Source: Candidatus Desantisiibacteriota bacterium
GTDB taxonomy: Bacteria > UBA9089 > CG2-30-40-21
Length of the DNA: 8,616 nucleotides
NCBI GenBank assembly: GCA_016208205.1
Contig: JACQYP010000193.1
Coordinates: forward strand, 1-8,616
Direction of reading: 5' to 3'
The position numbers and the translations under genes are program-made. Positions 5,901-8,616 of the stretch are shown piece after piece (positions within the stretch are counted from its first letter, which is position 1; each line of letters starts with the position of its first letter). A model generated the notes under the pieces. The model was given only the letters and a program-made list of their open reading frames with translations. It did no database searches and was not told the origin of the DNA.

Positions 5901-7322
5901 ATCTGTGGCAAATACAGAGGCATTATCACCTACATCGAGGTCCTCATAGGTTTGTGTGCCAACCATCATTTTTGTCTTAGTATCATAAACCTCTTTTACA
6001 ACTGTCCTCTGGAGTATTGTCCTGCTGCCAAAGACAGGCTCAATATCTGTTCCTGAGTTTAGATAAACACCTATTTTGCCATATTTATCTCCGACAAGCA
6101 GATCCTTTTTCCCATTCTCATCCCAATCAATGATGCAGGGCGTAGAGTTATATCCGACATCAAGGTCTGTTGCTGTTGTTGTAACTGTTCCTGCTGAGGT
6201 TTGAACCTTGAACCCGGCACCAAATATTGGGAATTTATCTGTTCCAAGATTCAAACAAACAGAGATATTTCCTAATTCATTTCCAATAAGGAGATCCTTG
6301 CGGCCGTCTCCATCCCAATCAACCACTGTTGGAGCAGAAAAACCACCCACATCCAATACAGTCTCTTCTCCTTGAATCTTACTGCCGGAGGAAAACACCG
6401 GACTATTTTGTAATCCTGTATTCCTGAACAAGGTAATCTGTCCTGTCTTATCAGCTATCAACAGGTCATTCTTTTTATCCCCATCCCAATCAATAATTAC
6501 CTGTTTTGCTTCCCAGCCAACATCAATATCATTATTATTTGCCTTGATTCTTAAGGACACAGTACCAAAGGCAGGGCTTGTTTTTGTGCCAGTGTTACGG
6601 AAGTAATTGATATAACCATATTCATCACCCACAATCATATCCTCTAATCCATCCTCATTCCAATCATAGAATACAGGTGCTGCCTTGCCCCCAACATTTA
6701 TATCTGTCCTTGTGCCTGCCTTCATTGCCTGAATCTTTGTCCCTGTGCCAAAGGTATGAGATTCCCGTTGTATCCCTGGATAGTACCAAAGGAAGCCCTC
6801 ATCATTTCCAACAAGCAGATCAGGTATTCCATCGCTGTTATAATCAGTAAGGATTGGGGCTGAAGATTTACCAACATTGATATTTCCATTGTTATCCTTG
6901 AGCATGATGCCGGCATTAAATTGTGGAGAGTTATTAATGCCTATGAATAGATAGACAAGTCCTGCCTCATCTCCAACCAACAAGTCAGGCAGAGTGTCTG
7001 CATTCCAATTCACTCTGCAGAGTGTGGCACGGTTATTAACCTGAATGTCCCCGGTAGGGGTGGTAATCTTTACCCCAATGGTAAATATCGGAGAATTATT
7101 TGCCCCGCTATTCTTATAAAACCAGACAGTCCCATTCTCATCTCCAACAACCATATCCTGTTTGCCATCCCCATCTAAATCACCAATGCTCAAAGCAACA
7201 GACTCACCGCAATCTAAGACATTAGACTTCAGCTTGTCCGGGACAGCAAAAGTGGGTGAAGAGGCTTCTGCTTGAATATGCTGGAGGACTATGAGGAATA
7301 GGATGCATACAAATCTTTTCAT
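2901..7322 (-). CDS. Exported 1473-residue FG-GAP/VCBS repeat protein with C-terminal FlgD-Ig-like domain
   Basis: This is a large secreted or surface protein of unknown ligand. Residues 1-20 are a signal peptide (MKRFVCILFLIVLQHIQAEA). Fifteen FG-GAP/VCBS-type repeats follow, with cores such as DWNNDGRKDLLVG, near residues 48, 106, 160, 220, 278, 335, 399, 474, 531, 589, then 759, 817, 875, 933 and 990. A typical unit runs from a DVG.N..P lead to N.GTD..P.F. Many cores keep the DxDxDG-like calcium loop; others (104-113, 875-883) have lost parts. Ten repeats and five repeats are separated by a beta-sandwich-like module (about 616-732). Two similar modules lie at about 1022-1125 and 1131-1230, sharing a YxxxDxxxDxxNIxxEYS pattern. 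Residues 1240-1366 form another beta-rich region. The end (1383-1473) has APNPF, GxLVRE, WDWDxKNxxG and GSGVYIY, as in FlgD-Ig-like and T9SS-type C-terminal domains. The downstream PorV-like gene fits such export. Calcium binding and adhesion are inferred. Confidence 0.9.
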   Translation of the reverse strand: MKRFVCILFLIVLQHIQAEASSPTFAVPDKLKSNVLDCGESVALSIGDLDGDGKQDMVVGDENGTVWFYKNSGANNSPIFTIGVKITTPTGDIQVNNRATLCRVNWNADTLPDLLVGDEAGLVYLFIGINNSPQFNAGIMLKDNNGNINVGKSSAPILTDYNSDGIPDLLVGNDEGFLWYYPGIQRESHTFGTGTKIQAMKAGTRTDINVGGKAAPVFYDWNEDGLEDMIVGDEYGYINYFRNTGTKTSPAFGTVSLRIKANNNDIDVGWEAKQVIIDWDGDKKNDLLIADKTGQITLFRNTGLQNSPVFSSGSKIQGEETVLDVGGFSAPTVVDWDGDGRKDLLIGNELGNISVCLNLGTDKFPIFGAGFKVQTSAGTVTTTATDLDVGYNSTPCIIDWDENGKKDLLVGDKYGKIGVYLNSGTDIEPVFGSRTILQRTVVKEVYDTKTKMMVGTQTYEDLDVGDNASVFATDWNNDKAIDLVVGNLIGEVGVFLNSGSNKQPVFGTYTPLTSAGININVRRNAVPTVCHWNNDGRKDLIVGSGDGVIYLYLNQGTDAAPVFSMPYTIYDNNGKVIDVGENSTPVLVDWNDDEYKDLLIGNSSGEIFYSQGNITNSTPSIEILTPTGTQNNSVSIEYILRDADSDSINIKIEYSRDGGFNWKPATPANMSGDGQVSLFSTPNGVNHVFVWDALADLGRDKPSYLVKFRITPQDTEAEGATAITGTFTVDNIAQPNKRLLTVGGATLDVGNNAKPYVVDWNNDGRKDLLVGNSLGQVCYLQNVGTDKEPIFTTATNLNCGASLLDVGYNSAPVAVFDWNNDMKKDLLVGDSYGFINYFKNIGTDDSPSFEQVERVGNGTRSTVNVNSNSTPFVCNWDNKGGKDLVVGNYQGGIEVFINIGIDANPAFGSATKVLIGTRTELNLNDDSTVFVVDWNDNNKKDLICGSKDGKVYRVLNYGTDNAPLFHQPTAVTMDGEAIDVGANSAPVVCDWNNDGIKDLLVGNEDGQVMLYLLSTPMVNTPPRINLKQIEGVQFGSVTIAYTLSDDQGDTCNIKAEYSTDNGQVWRDAGGTNTDSIIASPNGESHGFIWLSENNLPGTNTQVSLRITPTDETDMGSSSQISFLLDNLNTYPEVTGIMIVGTASGKIEIIFKAIDADADRVNIDVEYSTGNVWKKASVVGATTGLLSEVVYQIVWLSTVDESNKSGDYQIRITPSDYKGQGTSTVSAAFSLNQSNLSSRIIKKGETPTLIFSPTRLAIQKPFDRDMLATIDMMNNGLPLMDTYPELNNTVRRVTITGIASNEPVSTLPATLTIPYTDIASYETEKNLQIYELQQDKWVKSGGVADINNNEVSCAITQDGVYRIGLSIGEGRSLKELADTGVLWVAPNPFKPNDGKQETGVDRIVFGNLKPGTRVKIYTISGELVRESNVISDGGCKWDWDVKNEYGESVGSGVYIYAVSCGDDALVIDKLAVVR

Positions 7323-7331
7323 TTTGAGAAT

Positions 7332-7338
7332 ACCTTTT
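7332..7338 (-). promoter_or_regulatory. Weak ribosome binding site of the FG-GAP gene
   Basis: AAAAGGT on the - strand lies about nine bases before the ATG at 7322. It is the only purine-rich site available, and it lies between the start codon and the inserted 207-bp element, which begins at 7347. Confidence 0.5.
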
Positions 7339-7346
7339 GTTTAGTA
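7339..7346. repeat. Target-site duplication, left copy (GTTTAGTA)
   Basis: GTTTAGTA abuts the left end of the second 207-bp element and matches ATTTAGTA at 7554-7561 in seven of eight bases. This supports an 8-bp duplication with one later change. Confidence 0.7.
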
Positions 7347-7553
7347 GTAACTACTCAGACAAAGGAATTCACCACAGAATCAGACATGAGATTATCCGCA
7401 GATTACGCAGATTAATAAGGAAAAGAGGAAAAAGATTATCACGAAAGCACAACATGATTATATTCTTTCTCTTCTTTCTCTAACAATCTGCGTAATCTGC
7501 GGATAAATTCTTCTCTGTTTCTTCGTGGTAAATTCCCCTCGCTGAGTAGTTAC
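7347..7553. mobile_element. MITE-like non-autonomous element, copy 2 (207 bp)
   Basis: This is a full-length second copy of the element at 1511-1717, in the same orientation, with identical 12-bp termini (GTAACTACTCAG and CTGAGTAGTTAC). Its internal arms at 7392-7413 and 7485-7506 remain perfectly complementary even though both differ from copy 1 at one paired position (T7395/A7503 here, G1559/C1667 in copy 1). It fills most of the space between fliM and the FG-GAP gene and ends 25 bases before the FG-GAP start codon. It may therefore affect read-through or hold part of the FG-GAP gene's leader. I see no promoter in it that I would defend. Confidence 0.88.
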
Positions 7554-7561
7554 ATTTAGTA
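7554..7561. repeat. Target-site duplication, right copy (ATTTAGTA)
   Basis: This direct repeat of 7339-7346, with one mismatch, lies immediately outside the right terminus of the 207-bp element. Confidence 0.7.
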
Positions 7562-7580
7562 AACATTTAGAGTGTAAATC

Positions 7581-7616
7581 GGTAATCAGGTAACTGATAG
7601 TCAGACACCGATTACC
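7581..7616. repeat. Inverted repeat just downstream of the fliM stop
   Basis: GGTAATC (7581-7587) is complementary to GATTACC (7610-7616). A competing pairing uses ATCGGT and ACCGAT in a shifted register. It lies four bases beyond the fliM stop in the direction of transcription. It could be a weak transcript-end hairpin, but no clear T-run follows, so I do not call it a terminator. Confidence 0.4.
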
Positions 7617-7619
7617 TTA

Positions 7620-8567
7620 CTACATCCACACATCATCATCATTAGGATTAGCAGGCTGTTTTTTCAACACCTTTATAATCTCTACAGCCAGATTGCTTCC
7701 AACCTGTCCTGGTTTACATTTATACTTAGGAAGGTCTCCCACAGTGGCTGTCAGATAATCGGTAACCTTTGTATGGAGTCTGACAACATCACCGACCTGA
7801 AGATTCATCACATCAGAGGCTTTACTATCTATCTGACCCAGTGTAACCACAAATGGAAATTCCACACCCTTCATTAATTCCTTTGTTTTAATCTGGTCAT
7901 CCGGCGTGGTAATAAGATTTTGAATGCTTTTTCTCCTGCCGGATGTTGATTTTTCACCCGATAGCCCCTCCATAATCGCATCTATAATCGCAGAGGGTGC
8001 ACAAATATTGACTATTCCGGTTATCTCTCCAACCTTAATCTCAATGGACCCTGAAATGCATATATCTGAATTAGAGGCAACCTGAATAAATCTGGGATTT
8101 GTAAGCACATTGGTTAATTTTGCATCCGTGGTCACAATGCCTCGAAGTGCAGTTTTAAGGTCAGCGGTAAATCCCTGTAATATCTCCTCAACCAACTTCA
8201 TCTCAATATCAGTCAACGGTCTGGTAAGAGAAATAAGCTCTCCTCTTCCACCAAGCATACGATCAATAAAATTAAAAACCAGATTAGGACTGACCTCCAT
8301 AATCATCTCTCCCCTCATCGGAGACATATTAATAATGCCCATGATAGATGGCGATTGCAATGTTTCTTTGAACTCACCAAAGGTGCTCTGATTTACCGAA
8401 AGTATTGAAGCCGTAATATTTATCCTATAACTTGTTGAAAGCGAAGAAGCAAGTTTGCCTGCATAGGCTTCATATACCCCTTGAATACCCTGAATCTGGG
8501 TCGTTGGAACCTGTACCGTACCCTTAAAACTAAATGGCTTAACCTCTTTTTTAGACTGAGTGCTCAT
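7620..8567 (-). CDS. fliM: Flagellar motor switch protein FliM, lacking the usual N-terminal CheY-binding segment
   Basis: FliM is part of the C-ring on the cytoplasmic face of the flagellar motor. It binds FliG and FliN and, through an N-terminal peptide, phosphorylated CheY. Residues 11-70 match the family's KPYDF-to-SEFIRSL region (here PFSFKG...FGEFKETL). The CheC-like middle domain includes MGIINMSPMRG (76-86), SPNLVFNFIDRMLGGRGE (93-110) with the GG motif, and LTDIEMKLVEEIL (118-130). A SpoA/FliN-like domain covers about 230-302 (GQIDSKASDVMNLQVGDVVRL). The 315-residue length is slightly short because the first 30-50 residues, normally containing an EIDALL-type CheY-binding motif, are missing. 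The ATG at 8567 has AGGAG upstream. The frame stays open beyond it to the window edge, through a palindromic repeat, without that motif. No fliN or other flagellar gene follows, so the rest of any cluster would lie to the right. Confidence 0.95.
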   Translation of the reverse strand: MSTQSKKEVKPFSFKGTVQVPTTQIQGIQGVYEAYAGKLASSLSTSYRINITASILSVNQSTFGEFKETLQSPSIMGIINMSPMRGEMIMEVSPNLVFNFIDRMLGGRGELISLTRPLTDIEMKLVEEILQGFTADLKTALRGIVTTDAKLTNVLTNPRFIQVASNSDICISGSIEIKVGEITGIVNICAPSAIIDAIMEGLSGEKSTSGRRKSIQNLITTPDDQIKTKELMKGVEFPFVVTLGQIDSKASDVMNLQVGDVVRLHTKVTDYLTATVGDLPKYKCKPGQVGSNLAVEIIKVLKKQPANPNDDDVWM

Positions 8568-8576
8568 AAAAACCTG

Positions 8577-8581
8577 CTCCT
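8577..8581 (-). promoter_or_regulatory. Ribosome binding site of fliM
   Basis: AGGAG on the - strand lies nine bases before the ATG at 8567, with a second purine patch (CAGG) closer in. It supports 8567 as the start, which leaves the protein without the N-terminal CheY-binding peptide. Confidence 0.65.
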
Positions 8582-8585
8582 GAAT

Positions 8586-8616
8586 AAAGTAGGACAGGCA
8601 TTCCTGCCTGTCTATG
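8586..8616. repeat. GTAGGACAGGCATT palindromic repeat, second copy, cut by the window edge
   Basis: These 31 bases match 2819-2849 with a single difference (TTCCTG here, TTCTTG there) and continue to the window end. The segment contains the inverted repeat GACAGGCA...TGCCTGTC. As in the first copy, it lies immediately upstream of a ribosome binding site (fliM here, the PorV-like gene there), in the same orientation relative to the gene. Confidence 0.8.

Noticed and set aside
7347..7553. Small RNA gene or promoter within the 207-bp element
   Set aside because: The hairpin is real, but no convincing -35/-10 pair or terminator was found. Mobile-element features explain the structure, so no ncRNA is called.

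Overview
The window comes from a diderm, flagellated bacterium with moderate GC. I infer this from a flagellar switch protein (FliM), an outer-membrane PorV-like barrel and a large exported FG-GAP protein whose C-terminal domain resembles those of type IX-like secretion cargo. Intergenic spaces are crowded with palindromic repeats. Together this suggests an uncultivated candidate phylum (Desantisbacteria, Omnitrophota or a similar lineage). That placement is a low-confidence impression, and no rRNA or other marker settles it.

Layout. Two genes run on the + strand: surE (113-859), then an AMMECR1-domain protein (932-1477). Three genes run on the - strand and converge on them. Read in transcription order these are fliM (8567-7620), a 1473-residue FG-GAP repeat protein (7322-2901) and a PorV/UPF0164-like barrel (2804-1836). 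FliM belongs to the flagellar switch and is probably the last gene of a cluster lying beyond the right edge. The FG-GAP protein and the PorV-like protein form a plausible cargo and outer-membrane partner pair. SurE and the AMMECR1 protein are housekeeping-type genes unrelated to the - strand group.

Every intergenic gap contains repeats. The clearest signal is a 207-bp non-coding element present twice (1511-1717 and 7347-7553). The copies have equal length, differ at 14 positions by my count, share 12-bp terminal inverted repeats (GTAACTACTCAG/CTGAGTAGTTAC), and are flanked by 8-bp direct repeats: exact at copy 1, 7 of 8 at copy 2. It is a MITE-like element. Its ends and target duplication resemble what I recall of the IS66 family. 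Its internal hairpin shows one compensatory base-pair change between the copies. Copy 1 has inserted inside another palindromic element (arms 1477-1506 and 1796-1825), and the pre-insertion site can be reconstructed. A third repeat family (AAAGTAGGACAGGCATT...) lies just upstream of the ribosome binding sites of both the PorV-like gene and fliM, in the same orientation. A fourth palindrome lies between surE and the AMMECR1 gene.

Several gene ends fall in or against these repeats, and the repeats create false N-terminal extensions for two genes. The starts given here are corrected for that. FliM lacks the usual N-terminal CheY-binding segment, and a repeat lies exactly where that segment would be expected.
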